A stretch of 64,000 nucleotides of DNA from Sesamum alatum (taxonomy: Eukaryota > Streptophyta > Magnoliopsida > Lamiales > Pedaliaceae), in assembly GCA_034509735.1 (NCBI GenBank), contig JACGWO010000008.1, positions 15,201,864-15,265,863 of the forward strand, given 5' to 3'. A model generated the notes under the pieces. It saw nothing but the letters and a program-made list of their open reading frames with translations. It was not told the origin of the DNA and ran no database searches. Of the stretch, positions 24,200 through 36,423 are shown in pieces. Positions within the stretch are counted from its first letter, which is position 1. Every line of letters begins with the position of its first letter. The translations under genes and the position numbers were made by a program.

Positions 24200-25085
24200 T
24201 CATGTTGGTACTCAATTCAAATGTACCTTCATTGGAGAGAAGCTTAGGACACTACCTCTTCCAATGTCCCTTTTCGCGGTAGTTAATGCACACATCGTTA
24301 GGAATCTCTGACTTTGACTACCGAACCCTCTTCCTCTTTCCCTTACCTCCACCCAGCGGTGTAACAGGATCACTCGAAGTGCTAGCAGCGGCTGATGTTG
24401 TCTTAGCTTTCTTCCTCTTCCAGTGTCCAGCACCCTTGCCTTTTTCTTCTGAGGTCGAAGCCTCTCCCACTAGTACCGCCGGCGTAGATTTTTTAATCGT
24501 TGCCTCGTACCGGACCAATATATTTATCAATTCATGAAGGTCTTTCTCAAGCCATTTATGTTGTAGTCGAAAATAAATTGGTCAAAGGAGGTAGGAAGAG
24601 ACTGAAGGATCACGTCGATGTACGTCTCTTTTCAAGATTAGCTTAGAGGTTTTTTAGCTTCTCCACAAGGGATAGCATCATCACTCCATGTTCTTGTACA
24701 GACGACCCTTCTGTCATCTTAGCTCCAAAGAATACCTCGTTGCAACGTATCTAACATGCCGGTCCGAGACCGCATAGATATCTTGCAAACGACACATAAT
24801 CGAGCCAACATCATCCAGCTTATCGTACTGCTTCTGGATCTCGTTAGCCATCGAGGCTAGTACGATGCTGCGGACCTGCCGGTGATCAGCTGCAACTTCT
24901 CGAACGATAAGCGTTCTTGAGGCATCCGACCCATTCGGCAAGGTCTGAGGAAGATCCTTATCCAGAATGTAAGTCTGGTTCTTGAAATCTAAGACTATCT
25001 TAAGATTTCACAGCCAATCTTTGTAGTTTGTTCCATCAAATTTATTAGCCTCTAGTATTGGCGTTAGTGGATTCTTCTACATCTA
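24200..25085 (-). pseudogene. copia gag remnant of the gag-only element
   Basis: On the minus strand it reads NPLTPILEANKFDGTNYKDWL (with a stop right after, near 25010), then SMANEIQKQYDKLDDVGSIM (24830-24770), then LINILVRYEATIKKSTPAVL (24527-24470). A Lys/Arg- and Ser-rich tail leads to a zinc knuckle near 24290-24240. The knuckle reads VCINYREKGHWKR-stop-CP, so one Cys is Tyr and a stop lies inside. It matches the UBN2-type gag of plant copia elements. Several frame breaks make it non-functional. Confidence 0.75.
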
Positions 25086-26996
25086 CATTCAAAATATAAA
25101 TAGAGAAACATTAAATAGATTATAGTAATATTATGTTCAAGTTAAGACTTGGTCTTTAGTCATTAACCCCTCCCACTATTTCTGTGAAAGCCCATCACTC
25201 TCAAATGGGGTTCCGAGAAACCATTTTCTAGTGGGCTTGAGGTCCACAAATACAATTCTCCATGCGCCGCTTTTACGATTCACATGAAAAAATGTTTTGT
25301 GGGAGGTAACCTATACCATTCTCATCCAATGGGATCCCCAAGTTATTTTGCCTCGCTCTTCACATGATCCCGAGGACTCCGAGCGAATCATGTTAATCAG
25401 CGTTAGGCCCGACCCATCAACCAAATGAATACCTCAACTATCTCCCCCCACGACTCGTGAGACAGGGAAATAGGAGCATATTCCTATGTTCATAAAAATA
25501 ATGCAACTTTCTTTCATTCCAAATGTGCCACGACTCATGAGACCATAAATGGGTGAAAGTAGCTTCCTCACTACATTGCTATGGATGGAAGGCTTGGATT
25601 TAAATCAACCATTTGATTTTTTAATCCATTAATGGGCCTGATATTTACTTGGACCATCCAAGTGAGAGTTAAGTTTAGTTGTGACCGAGACCTCATCATT
25701 AAGAAAGTTTTGCATGCTCGAGTTTTAACATTGAATATAAAGATATGCATTCCAAACATATCATAAATCAAATATCAAAACATACACCACATGCAAAATA
25801 AGCCTAGCAAGCCCCTGTTGGATGATCACAAGCCCAATCTTATGTGATCCACTGAGCCCGCAGTGGATCTATGGTCAATCTAGGGTGGCCTAACTATTAC
25901 AAAATTATAACCCATTATCATTATAATGGGCCTTGTAGCACCTCTTCGTTCTTTTGGACTCTCCATCGTGGGCTCCGTCTAACGTGCCTCTTCTTGGACC
26001 ACCATCACCATGGAAGTGCTTCCTTACAATTTATTTCAAAAAATAAACAAACCTCACTCCTAATTACACTCATTACAACTTAAATAAGAAACCCCAATCA
26101 TAAGTTGGGGGAAGTACAAAAGGAGGGAGAAAGCAAGCCTTATTATTTCAAGGCTAAAAACGAGAGAGAGAATAATAAAACAAAGAGGCACGCAAGCCTC
26201 ACCCAACAAAAATTAAACCATACATAAGGGTCATGAGCTTTGTGATCATTCACATTCTTTATCCAATAAAAAATTAATACACATTTATATCAAGTATAAA
26301 CATGCCCAACAAATAAATACATCCAATGCATTTATTAAAACGATATCCAATATCATCAACAACAACATAATTATATGCAGAAATATATATATATATATAT
26401 TAATCATGCAATTAAAATGGATATCAAGTATCATACATCCAATGTACCAAAAATATTTTTTTTTTGTTTGTAAACTATTTCCAAATTAATCTAAGGCACA
26501 ATTTAATTTAGAAAGCTCCAATTTAACTAAAATTAAAATTAGCCAAAATAATCATTTCAGAAAATATGCAGAAATGTGAAAAAACCAATTTTCCGGTAAA
26601 TATGGCAAAAACGGCCCAACCATTCGAAACTGGCCGGCCGGTAGCACTCCCCGCCGCGGGCGCGCGCAAGCTCCCCTGCTAGGCGTCTGCGCGCGCATGA
26701 GTGCACGCGGCTAGCCAGCGCGTGCTGGGCGCGCCTGCTGGCACTGTGCTGTTTCAACCCATTTTTTTTATTAAATTTCTGCATTAAAACTGAAATTAAA
26801 ACATGCATTTACACAGAAAATCCAATTTTCAAAAAAATGCATGGATATCCATAATTAAAAGCAAAATTAACACATATTCTTCTAAACACATAATCATGCT
26901 TACAATCATAAAATATGCTTTCCAAAAGTAAATTAAACATGTTCAACATGCTCATCACATAAAAAAATATTATTTCTAAAGCCACAACACCGAATC
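25086..26996. other. Untranslated leader region of the gag-only element
   Basis: There is no gene. An (AT)n run lies near 26385-26400 and a T-run near 26456. A GC-rich patch near 26630-26750 (GCGCGC-rich) contrasts with the AT-rich surroundings. The region separates the primer site from gag by about 1.9 kb, which is long for copia. Confidence 0.5.
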
Positions 26997-27011
26997 GGGC
27001 TCTGATACTAC
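26997..27011 (-). other. Primer-binding site of the gag-only element
   Basis: On the minus strand GTAGTATCAGAGCCCG follows the LTR's terminal TTTCA. TAGTATCAGAGC differs by one base from the canonical TGGTATCAGAGC complementary to tRNA-Met. Confidence 0.8.
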
Positions 27012-29161
27012 TGAAAGAGTCAGTATGGCCCGGGAACGCAGCGGAAACGTAAAATAAAAGAAATTTAAAAAGATTTCAAAGGGGTGTTCCCTTTGAATTC
27101 CCGGGAGCTTGGTGTATTCAAAAGCATCATAACATAAAGAAAAATAGCTTGAACATGTGGCTAGATGAGAAAATGAAAAAGTACAATAATTTAAATCAGA
27201 AAATTACCTTTTTCGTTTCACATGTAGAACGGCAACAAGCATTGATTCCCTTTTCGTTCCTTTTTCGTTCACTTTAGGACCCAACTTAGAATCCCTATAA
27301 AGATGATCCACACCACTCCGAAAAGTAAAATCTCAATCCTCTGCTAGATGAACACGAGATTAGTGGAAGAAAATCCGAATAACACTATCATATTAGTGTA
27401 TTCGAATTCCTCTTTGTTCTTAATTTGAATAGGCTTCAAGCAGAACACAAAAAGAGTATTTTGGAGGGGGAATTTCGTGGCTTGTGTGCGAGAGAGGAGT
27501 TAGAAGCGTACATGTAGTTGTGTAATTGTAAGTAGTTTCCAAAACCACCTACACACTAATGCACAACTTGTGCTCAACCTCCAACCATCTTTGCAGAATA
27601 AGTGCACCACCTAACAATCATGGCAAGCCACATCATTGCGTACATAGAGGATTTTCAACTTCTCTTTAACTTGTATCGAACCTTTGAGCTTGGATTTCAA
27701 GTCATGGACCGGTGTTGACCGGTCTTGATTTAATCAAATTAAATCAAGTGATCCATGGGTTTCAAATTAATCCAATTAATTTTAAACCTTATTGAAATTC
27801 AAAAGTTTATTTAATCCAATTAAATAAACATAAGCTCAAGCACTAATTAATTGATCCAGTTAATTAATTAAACGAGCCCAATAAATTAATCCAATTAATT
27901 TAAAGGTGTTAAGCCCAAAATTGATTACTCCAATTATTAATTCTTGGGTCATCCATCCAATGGATTTTACCAATAAATGATCCAATCATTTATATTCTCC
28001 TTGAATTAATTTAATCCAATTAAATAAATTCGCTTCTTCCAGAATTAATTCCACTACTTCCATAGTGATTTGTGTGTGACTCTTTAGGTTCACCCTCAGC
28101 TAGACTTGGGCTTGTGACCAACACAATTGATTAATTAAATCTAATTTAATTAAGTATTTTTGATTAACCATTAATTATAAATGCCTGTCACCATGGGTGG
28201 CCGTCCAGCAACGGTCCATGGCACTAGAGACTAGGTGAATGTTAGCATGAGCATTTAGGCTCCGAATTCCCTATAGGTATAGTCCTTCCATTGACCATCT
28301 CCCGGCCTTAGTCTAGGGCATGGAATTGGGCGTCGGTTCCCATCCTGGACCAGACAACTATGCTTAATTCTCGAGACGCGTTTACTCTATTGATCTACCT
28401 AGGGAACCATTCCTTACTCGACCAATCACTACGGCCATAGACTTGAAGAGTGTAAACCATCTCAAAGTGCATAGGAGACATAGCTATCAAATACTGATAG
28501 GGGACATATTCTTTCTTGGAACCCACCGTCCTCACCACATACTCTGACTGCACTGGACAAGGCTTATAATGACCATATCAAATATACGGTCACCTCCCGT
28601 CAGATCCAACATATTGCCTTCATATACATGCGACTGCCAAGATTCCTCAAGTCTGAGGACTAATCTCGTACTATCGAAACCGGGAATTTTAGTCATACCG
28701 ACCAAGCCTCCAAGGCTTCCATATGACGATTCTCGCGAGTCAGTTCAGTCAGTCGACAACCTACCAACTAACCCACTAAAATTGCATAGACGACCTACAT
28801 CTGGCACCGATGAAACTTGCCACTCATCTAGTGAATGCAATACTTAGTGCAAGTCTCTATAGGGCACTCGAGGCCCAGTCTCAAGGTCCTCGACTTGGAA
28901 CGTTTCAGACCGACCCTCAAGGAGTTGGTTTCGTAGCCGCCAACCTATGCGCAACTCAACTCAATGGGTTTAACCAATCGGTCTATGGGCATTTGTTGTG
29001 ACATTGAAATGCCATTCAATGTGAGTAGTAAGCACAACAAACACATTTTGCCAATGATGAATACTTATTTTATCCATCAATATAATATTAATTTGATAAA
29101 GATCGATGAATAGTTCCCAGAAAAACCAATCTAATTGACTTTTTGGCCACCTATTCTAACA
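27012..29161 (-). repeat. 5' LTR of the gag-only element
   Basis: On the plus strand it begins TGAAAGAGTCAGTATGG and ends CACCTATTCTAACA; it is 2150 bp. It holds long ATTAATT-rich blocks (27720-28020) and a conserved central part (28190-28980) seen also in the left copy and in the fragment at 47241-47679. Confidence 0.88.
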
Positions 29162-29166
29162 TTAAG

Positions 29167-30101
29167 AAGTTGTAAAGAACTTGCACTAAGTGATGCATTC
29201 ATATGATAAGTGTCACGTTTCATCGACTACAGACGTATAACGTCTAAGCACTTTAACAGGTGCTTGATAAGTGGGTTGCAAGTTCACTGAAGTGTCTTGC
29301 AGGAGTTATCATTAGAAGCCCGTGTGGCATGATCGGTATGACTGGAACTCCTTAGCTACGATAGTACAGAAGTTAGTCCTCCAACCCGAGGAGCCACAAT
29401 AGCCTTGTGTATGGGACGGTTGTATCTTGGTCCTAGCTAATGTAACTACGTCATTTGGCTAATGTAACTACGTCATTTAGCTAACGTAATTGCGTCATTA
29501 CGTGGTTGCCAAAAGCACCGCACCAGCGCAATCAGAACATGTATGAGATTGGTGCGTTCTAAGAGGAAATCCATCGGCATCATGAGATACTGGCGATCTC
29601 ATATGACCGTTAAACTGTGTCTATTTCTAGAAGTCTCTGGCCACAACTATTGATCAAATAGGAAAGTAGTTTCCTATGTTGATCAATGAGAGAAATAGTT
29701 AACAACGGATACATAGTTATCAAAGTCAAGTATAAAAACTGATTTAGAATTCCGTGCCCTAGATTTTGATCATGAGATAGCTTAGTGGAAAGACCGTATC
29801 AGTACAGTACGCGCAGTTGAAGGTTCACACCAATTTCACCTATTCTCTAATGACATGTACTGTTGCTAGACGACTACCTATTGTAGCGGGTACTCTAGGA
29901 TTAATTAGTCAATCAAGAGCGATTAATTGAATATGATTCAATTAATTTAGAGAAAGTCAGTTGCCAGATTAAATTATATATGTGATATAAGCCTAAGTCT
30001 AGTTGAAGGTGGACCTATAAGGATAACAAACAAAAAAACTATCAATATTGGAAATTTAATTGGAGACTTTATTTCATATGATAATTATTATTGAATTAAT
30101 T

Positions 30102-30142
<41 letters not shown>

Positions 30143-30845
30143 AATTTAAATGAGTTTAAATAGTCAATTGAATAATTTGATTATTCAATTGAGGTCCTAT
30201 GTGATAGGAAGCCTAAAGTGTTAATTAATTGAATTAATTAAATTATTAGATTTTGGGATTAATTAATCTTAAGTTCAAAAATTAAATAAAAATGTGGACT
30301 TGAAATTAATTGATTGGATTAATTACTAATCCACGGTCGAAGTGTGTTTAATTCAAAATTGTGATCAAGCCTCAAGGGACCACAAGGACCTACCATGCAT
30401 TAAAGGCCTTTGATTAGGGGTTTGCATCCTCATGAGTAGAGCTCACTTACCATTGACTTGAAGGAACTGCCACCTTTCTATATAGAGGGTGTAGGACCTT
30501 GGTGGAGACAAACTCTTTTCTTCCTCAAAGAGCTTATCTCTTTCATCATTTTCTTGAAAGCTTGAAATTCATTTAAGGTTAAACCTAGAGCACTTTCTAC
30601 TTCATAGAAGTGTTGTTCTAGTCTCACTCTCTTGAGTTTCTAGTAAAGCTCAATGAGATACAAGTTGGTGATTTGTGTGAACTTGCTAGAGAGAGCATAG
30701 TTTTGCTCTTTGGTAGACAAAGCAAGAAACCGTTGTTGGAGGAGAGCTTTTGAAGCTAGGACGCTCCACTACTCCTAAAGACACATTTACCCTTTGACTT
30801 ACATCAACTAGTTGGTATGTAAGTGCACGAATAGCCCGATTGACA
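29167..30845 (+). repeat. Diverged long LTR (+), right part
   Basis: It resumes the alignment broken at 19744 (GAACTTGCACTAAGTGATGCATTC against CTTGCACTAAGTATTGCATTC in the younger LTRs). It keeps the order of landmark blocks, including GCACTAAG, TAGTGGA-like and the ATTAATT-rich part. A TATATAGAGGG TATA-like box is near 30479. It ends near CCCGATTGACA, after which copia RT sequence resumes. It is probably a solo LTR, as no interior is left. Confidence 0.65.
30104..30138. repeat. (GA)n microsatellite
   Basis: An uninterrupted GA run of about 35 bp lies within the diverged LTR. Confidence 0.95.
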
Positions 30846-30849
30846 TGTG

Positions 30850-30970
30850 ATATAATCTATTTAAATGACATGTTTATAATCAAAGACCTTAGTTCCGCAA
30901 AATATTTTCTTGGTTTGGGGATTGCCAGGTGTACTGCAGATATTGCCATTACTTAGACTAAGAGGGTGTT
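30850..30970 (+). pseudogene. Old copia RT fragment, piece 2 of 3
   Basis: It reads YLNDMFIIKDLSSAKYFLGL and GIARCTADIAIT in one frame, the copia RT block that follows the YVDD motif. It continues piece 1 (ending 19506) on the same strand. A stop follows near 30953. Confidence 0.75.
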
Positions 30971-31570
30971 TGGCTAAGTTTTTCTAAAATAGTTTATAAG
31001 CTCATGCATCCTATAAGATGTTTTAGAATCTTATAAGATGTTGGATCTTATTGTAAAAAAAAGCTCCTAAAGCGTTTGGATAAAATAAGATATTCAAGTT
31101 TATAACATGTTTTCACATCTTATAAGATGTTAGAGTGTTTGGCATAATGAGGTATTTTTATTACTAAAATGACAAAAACGGACATGATGCAGTTAGAATC
31201 AAATAATTACTATTTTTGACATATTTCGTATTTTAAATATTTTAAAAGTTCTTTCGTAAATAGTATATATTAGTTTAACTCCAAAATAAAAAAAAATGAC
31301 AAATTATTATTTTTAAACTTTTGCATCGAAATAATATTGACATTCATGCTAGTCGAATATTAACATAAATATATAATTGAAATATCTTCTTTTTTTTTGT
31401 TAAGTTCAATGACTACTTTTAGCCATATTAGAATTTTTAATGTCTTGAAATTGTATATATTTTTTAGTAAATATAATTTCGATAGCAATTTTTTTCATAA
31501 TTATAATAATTGAAAATCAATATTAACTACGTAACTAATGTCATAGTTATATAAAATTGAGCAAAAGATC
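30971..31570. other. AT-rich stretch, possible TIR-element end
   Basis: AGGGTGTTTGGCTAAG at 30972 and TAGAGTGTTTGGCATAA near 31133 resemble the ends of non-autonomous hAT or similar elements. CTTATAAGATGTT recurs in it. I could not find a matching inverted terminus. There is no gene. Confidence 0.4.
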
Positions 31571-31595
31571 ATAATCCCCGAGTTTTTGAGTGAAC

Positions 31596-32006
31596 TCAAG
31601 ATTTCATTGGCTTGAAGCCTGCTTCAGACCATAAAAGAGATTTTTTGAGCTTGCACACTTGACCTGTATGCACGGTATAACCCTCTGGTGGAGACATGTA
31701 CACCTCCTCATCCAAAAATCCATGAAGGAAGGCGTTATTAATGTCCAATTCATGGGTAGGCCATGAACGGGCTGCAACAATACTACGAAAGAGCCGCACA
31801 ATAACAATCTTGGCCACCGGAGAGAAACTATTAGTGTAATCCACCCCCTCAATCTGGCTATATACCTTGGCCACATGGCGTGCCTTGTACCGACTCACAC
31901 TCCCATTGGGGTTCAATTTCAAGCTTGTACACCCACCTCGAACTAATGGCCTGTTACCCCTCCGGGAGAGGTGTAAGCTCCCAAGTATGGTTCGCCTTAA
32001 GTGCCC
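31596..32006 (-). pseudogene. copia RT fragment, downstream of the solo LTR
   Basis: It reads GSVSRYKARHVAKVYSQIEG, then SFSPVAKI, LDINNAFLHGFLDEEVYM and PPEGY. These are RT fingers and palm motifs. The YVDD region is not reached. It joins the fragment ending at 33363 once the solo LTR is removed. Confidence 0.85.
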
Positions 32007-32011
32007 GTATC

Positions 32012-33362
32012 TGATCGGTTGTCGAAGCCGTCAAATATAAAAAACTGATTCTAAACTGTAGTAGTCGTGGAACCAGGTCGAATCCCAAGGGAACTATCGA
32101 TTAATTTCTCGATCTAGTTGTAGTAACCAAACTGGGGATATGAATAGAGTACTAAATATGAACGAACTAAATTAGCAAAAGCAAGAGTAAATAACTGAGA
32201 TGAGATTATAGATGAAAACTCCAATTCAAGGGGGTTCGTCTCACCAATCGTTATGCCTATCATAGATCACTAAGGGTTAATTCCATAACCAAGCATTCAA
32301 CTCTGAAATTCATTAGGATAGCCATAAAAATTCCCGTTTTCCTATCGTAGTGGATTTGACTCAAGCATCTAAATCGAAACTTATTATATCAAGACTGGGC
32401 ACGATAGCGTTCCATATCACATCAATAATAGCATTTGCATCAATGAAAACAGTTGAATCTAGATCAAATAACCGAGATAGCTGCAATTATCTAACCTAGT
32501 TTTCTCGTCCCCGCAAATAAATCATGCAAAGCACATTAATAAATTTGCTCGCTACTCATACCACTCATTCATGACAATTACGTATCACTGAACTCATGGA
32601 TAGCAATAGAATAATTAATATCGAATCGAATTGTCAGATCTATCAATAATAATCATTCTGTTCACAGTAAATCAAGACGAGAAAATACTTGGCAAAATCA
32701 GATAAAATTCAAGACCTCAAACATAACAATAGGGTTTAACGTTTCCCTTGAATCGGAATAGAAAATTAGCTACTAAACAAAAGCATGAATTCAGAGGAAG
32801 AGAGTAAAATGATGATCCAAAGATGATTCTTCGCTGCGTTCTAGTCTCCCTTTTATAATTGAGAGTCCTCTTCCTACGCAACTTCAGAGTCCTCTTTTCG
32901 TGCCAACTTCAGAGTCCTCTTTTCGTGCCAACTTCGAAGTCCTCTTTTCGTGCCAACTTCAGAGTCCTCTGTCTATGCGCGTATCTTTCGTAAAATCAGG
33001 AAAGAGGTCTTTTCAAAACTCTTCTTCTCTTCCCGCACAGACTCGGATGTCGGATAGGGCGTGATCACGCCCTAATGTTTTGTTTCAAGTCTGATCATTC
33101 AAAGCTCTTCTTCTCTTCCCGCGCAGACTCGGGTGTCGGATAAGGCGTGATCACGCCCTAATGGTTGTTCAAGTCTGCTCATGACTGTTTTGTACTTAAT
33201 CACTTTTCTGTCTTCATTTGGGGTTTTTTAACTCCTTTTCTTCACAACGGGTCAATCTCGATCCTTCATTCAAAACTGCATAACTCGATTAATAATGTGA
33301 AGGAAACCTCTAAAAACCATTCGAGTTAAGCATGCATATGAGAGATGAAATGCACCCTATCA
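32012..33362. mobile_element. Solo LTR, 1351 bp, GTATC target duplication
   Basis: The segment begins TGATCGGTTGTCGAAGCC and ends CACCCTATCA. GTATC flanks it exactly (32007-32011 and 33363-33367). TG...CA ends and a 5-bp duplication are the marks of LTR insertion. No interior or second LTR is present. The start resembles plant Ty3 (Athila/Tat-type) LTRs, though that family call is from memory of such ends. CTTTTCGTGCCAACTTC is repeated three times near 32890-32960, and a TCTTCTCTTCCCGC repeat lies near 33024 and 33108. Confidence 0.88.
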
Positions 33363-34860
33363 GTATCTCCTCCTTCATTGCCTCCTCCGATTCCACATGT
33401 CCTTGAGCCTGAGCATAGGAACGAGGTTCCTGCAAAATAGACAACTGCATAGCAAACTGCATATGTACATCGGAAATAGAAGGTGTATGGTTACAAACAA
33501 AGTCAGAAAGCCAAGCTGTGTAGGGCGAGTAGAACGTCATATGGGGTCAGAAGCTGGAGAAGGAACAAGAGAAGGGCATGAGATGGATGTATTTGGTGGG
33601 AGATCAAGAGTAGGAGAAGAGGGAGGTGCAACAGACTTAATGAAGAATGAGACATCATCATTGAAGAGAGGTGGAACAATAGGTGTGGGAGTGTGAGTAG
33701 GTTTAGGTGCAGTACGATCAGACTCGAAGAGATAGACGTGTTCATGAAAAACAACATCACGGGACACCATAAAGCTGTTTGGAGAGGAGATCATAGATCT
33801 TAAAACCCATGTGGTCATGACAATAGCTAAGAAAAATATACTTGGCAGCCCGATGATTAAACTTGTCTCTATGGGATTTGAGCATAGAAGCAAAGCATAG
33901 ACAACAAAAAATGTGGAGATTGTCATAGGAGGGAAGTCTACGATGGAGCATCTCATAGGGGGATTTCCAAGAAAGGACGGAGGAGGGTAAACGATTCAAG
34001 AGATATGTGGCGCTAAGAAGTGCATCACTCCAGAATTTAGTGGGAGGTGAGACTGGAAGATGAGTGATCTTGCAATCTCTAGGAGTTGTTTGTGGCGTAT
34101 CTCGATGAGGCCGTTTTGCTGAGTATAGGGACAAGATTTTTTTATGGTGGATACCCAAGGAGGTGAAAAGGGTTTGACATTTTGTTCCTAGAAATTCTGC
34201 ACCATTATCAGTGCAAATTTGCTTGACACAACATCCAAATTGAGTTTATATACTGTAGAGGAAAGTTTTAAACAAGGTGGGAGTTCGACTTTGATGCCGC
34301 ATTAGATACATCCAGGTTTCCCGACTATGATCATCCACAATGGTTAAGAAGTAATGACAGTTAGATAATGAAGGCTGATGATAAGGCCCCCAAATATCGG
34401 TATGAATAAGATCAAAGGGACTAATGGAGGAAGAAGTGTTGTAGGGAAATGGAAGCCTATGTTGCTTTTAAATGGACAGATGGTACAAATGTCACCAATT
34501 TTTATTCCAGAATTCACAACGGGTACATGTTCAAGGACCTATGTGAGGGGTGCCCCAACTTCTTATGCCATAACAAAGAATCAGACACTATCACATGTGA
34601 GCTAGAATTAACAACAAGAAACTGATTGATGTAAGATTGACTAAAAGAGTCCCTATCCAGAATGTAATGGTGTTTTGATTGCCTGGCTACGGCCACAACC
34701 TCCTTGGTCAAGTGGTTCTGCAATATTGAATGAAAAGGTAGAAATATGAGTCGAATATTTGATGTAGTACATAGCTTATGGACAGAAATCAAGTTGGAGT
34801 GGAAGGTGGACACATATAATGTGGCTTTGAGTAAATTTCCCAAATAGATTCACCAAACCA
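33363..34860 (-). pseudogene. copia integrase and RT N-terminus remnant
   Basis: From right to left it holds the GAG-pre-integrase box LLWHKKLGHPSH (near 34560-34530), a degraded integrase core, the FWSDALLSATYLLNRLPSS block (near 34040-33980), KSPYEMLH and the GYCH-like FLSYCHDHMGFKIYD box (33830-33780). It ends with the RT entry SILQEPRSYAQA (33440-33405). Several stops interrupt the reading. Confidence 0.8.
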
Positions 34861-34929
34861 GAATGTGTGACTTGCTTGGCAGTACCATCAGGTAAGAAAA
34901 TTGAAGTGGAGGTGGTAGTGTGTAAAGTA

Positions 34930-36186
34930 TGAAAGGCTTTAGAAGATTTGCACATATGGCTTGTTGCGTCGGAGTCTATAATTCAGGTATCCACGTTCAT
35001 ATGTGCAGAATCAGAGAGTGTAGAATTCATACCTGCATATTTCTCTACATGATTCACCTGAATGGGGCTATTTGGTATCTTCTTGAGCATCCTTGCAAGT
35101 TCCAGCTTCACTTCAGACATTGATGTTGGTTCATCTTTTTGCATCTCCTTGCAAGGTTGGTTCTCGCTCTCCACATTCTGCATTGCATAGGTCCTGGCAC
35201 CTGTGTTTTTTTTTTTTTTTTTTTTTTTTGGCATTTCTCTGATATCTCCTTGTACCAATCAGGTACTCCGTATATTTTAAAACATTTACTGGAGTCATGG
35301 CCTGGCTTATCATAGTTATCACATATGAGGTTGCGCTTATCCACCTAACCTCGCCGTTTGAAGGTGTTCCCTTCTTCATTTTAAAATTCCCAACATGTAA
35401 AGCTGTTCCTTCATGTCCCTCATTGACATTCATTTGCACGCGCCTTTGCTTCTCAACGCTTAGGATCATGGAAAAGGCTTTGTTCACACCAAACATTGGC
35501 TCCGTAACCAAGATGTGGTTACGGACATTTCATACTCGTCGTTTAACCCCATTAGGAATTGTAGGAGGTGTCTATGATCAGCTACATCTGAAGTGACCTT
35601 GGTTGCACCACATGTGCAAACACATCCACACGTGCACTCAGGCACCAGCCTCAACTGCTCCAACTCATCCCACAACATTTGCAACTTCGTGAAGTAGTCC
35701 ATAACTGTGAGTCCACCCTGTGTAATAGAGGTTATTTCCCTTTCCAGCCCATATACTAATAGACCATTACACTGCCCATACCTTTCATTAAGACTGATCC
35801 ACAATGCTCTCGCTGACTTTGCATAATTGAAAGCATTATATATGTTCTCACTCATTGCGCTTAGAAGCAACGAGGCTACCATACAATCAGCTCTTATCAT
35901 TGCTCAGCAAGTTTCAGGACCTGTAGGTTTCTTACACGTACCAGTGATGAAACCTAATTTCATCTTTGCCCCCAGAGCAAGACGAACTCCTCTGCTCCAT
36001 GCGAGGAAGCTTGTGTTGTCCGAAGGTGTCGATAGTCATGCCAGGATGATCCGAGTTATAAAGCTGCAACACCTCCAACGTATGTTGCGTTCGTGCTTCC
36101 ATCATCGCCGTAGGGGCAGCGGATTCTCCCTGAGCTTCATCGCCATTCTGGGATTCTTTTGAGCCATATTCAGAAAAGTAAGTCAA
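34930..36186 (-). pseudogene. copia gag and protease remnant
   Basis: On the minus strand, DHPGM (near 36050) begins the retrotransposon gag N-terminus. Then come SARALWISLNERYG (near 35810), YFTKLQMLWDELEQL (near 35690) and FLMGLNDEYE. The zinc knuckle reads CDNYDKPGHDSSKC (near 35330), with one Cys as Tyr. A T24 run (35206-35229) encodes a poly-Lys stretch and shifts the frame. The protease box near 34985 reads IIDSDATSHM, where DSGA is expected. Confidence 0.8.
35206..35229. repeat. Poly(T)24 run inside gag
   Basis: Twenty-four consecutive T on the plus strand (A on the coding strand) lie downstream of the zinc knuckle of the minus-strand copia. It is likely a replication-slippage expansion that adds Lys codons and a frame change. 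Confidence 0.9.
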
Positions 36187-36223
36187 GCAGCAAAAGCAGG
36201 TGATCAGAGTCCTTCAATCGAAA

Positions 36224-36235
36224 GCTCTGATGCCA
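36224..36235 (-). other. Primer-binding site of the minus-strand copia
   Basis: On the minus strand TGGCATCAGAGC follows the LTR's terminal CA directly. It differs by one base from TGGTATCAGAGC. Confidence 0.8.
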
Positions 36236-36423
36236 TGCCTTAAGCACCATGAATAAATCGCCATTGCAGTCAAGTGAAAGCACTAAATTTGGGGAAAATT
36301 TCTACTGTATCCATTCGAAATAAAATAAAAGAAGAGGGCCATTTAAATACAAATGGGGCCCAGTCAGTTAATAATCCTAATTAACCTTCAGCCATATGCC
36401 AGCTGGACTCCACCAGATCAACA
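36236..36423 (-). repeat. 5' LTR of the minus-strand copia, 188 bp
   Basis: On the minus strand it begins TGTTGATCTGG and ends TTAAGGCA. TTTGTATTTAAATGG is a TATA-like box. There is no second copy for comparison because the 3' part of the element is gone, so the outer border rests on the TGTTG start. Confidence 0.65.

Larger units (their letters stand above)
19745..29161 (-). mobile_element. LTR retrotransposon, gag-only, 9.4 kb, TTAAG target duplication
   Basis: Two LTRs of about 2.15 kb bound it (19745-21920 and 27012-29161). On the minus strand they run TGTT...TTCA. TTAAG flanks both outer ends (19740-19744 and 29162-29166). A Met-tRNA-type primer site sits next to the right LTR and a purine tract next to the left LTR, so it is oriented on the minus strand. 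The 5.1-kb interior has a copia gag remnant and no recognisable protease, integrase or RT. It fits the non-autonomous large or gag-only retrotransposon classes (LARD / TR-GAG). It is inserted inside an older, related LTR. Confidence 0.88.
31575..36423 (-). mobile_element. Decayed Ty1/copia element (-), 3' part missing, with solo LTR inserted
   Basis: On the minus strand it has a short 5' LTR (36236-36423), a Met-type primer site, gag, protease remnant, GAG-pre-integrase, integrase, and the start of RT. It ends inside RT near 31575 at the block that should read KSLYGLKQA (here KSLLWSEAG). RNase H and 3' LTR are absent. A solo LTR (32012-33362) splits the RT N-terminus. Numerous stops and frame changes mark it as old. 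Confidence 0.85.

Noticed and set aside
24212..24537. Three overlapping frames of 70-83 codons
   Set aside because: Only the minus-strand frame carrying LINILVRYEAT is part of copia gag. The others are shadows.
30971..31160. hAT-like terminus GGGTGTTTGGCTAAG
   Set aside because: No matching inverted end or 8-bp duplication was found, so I did not call an element.
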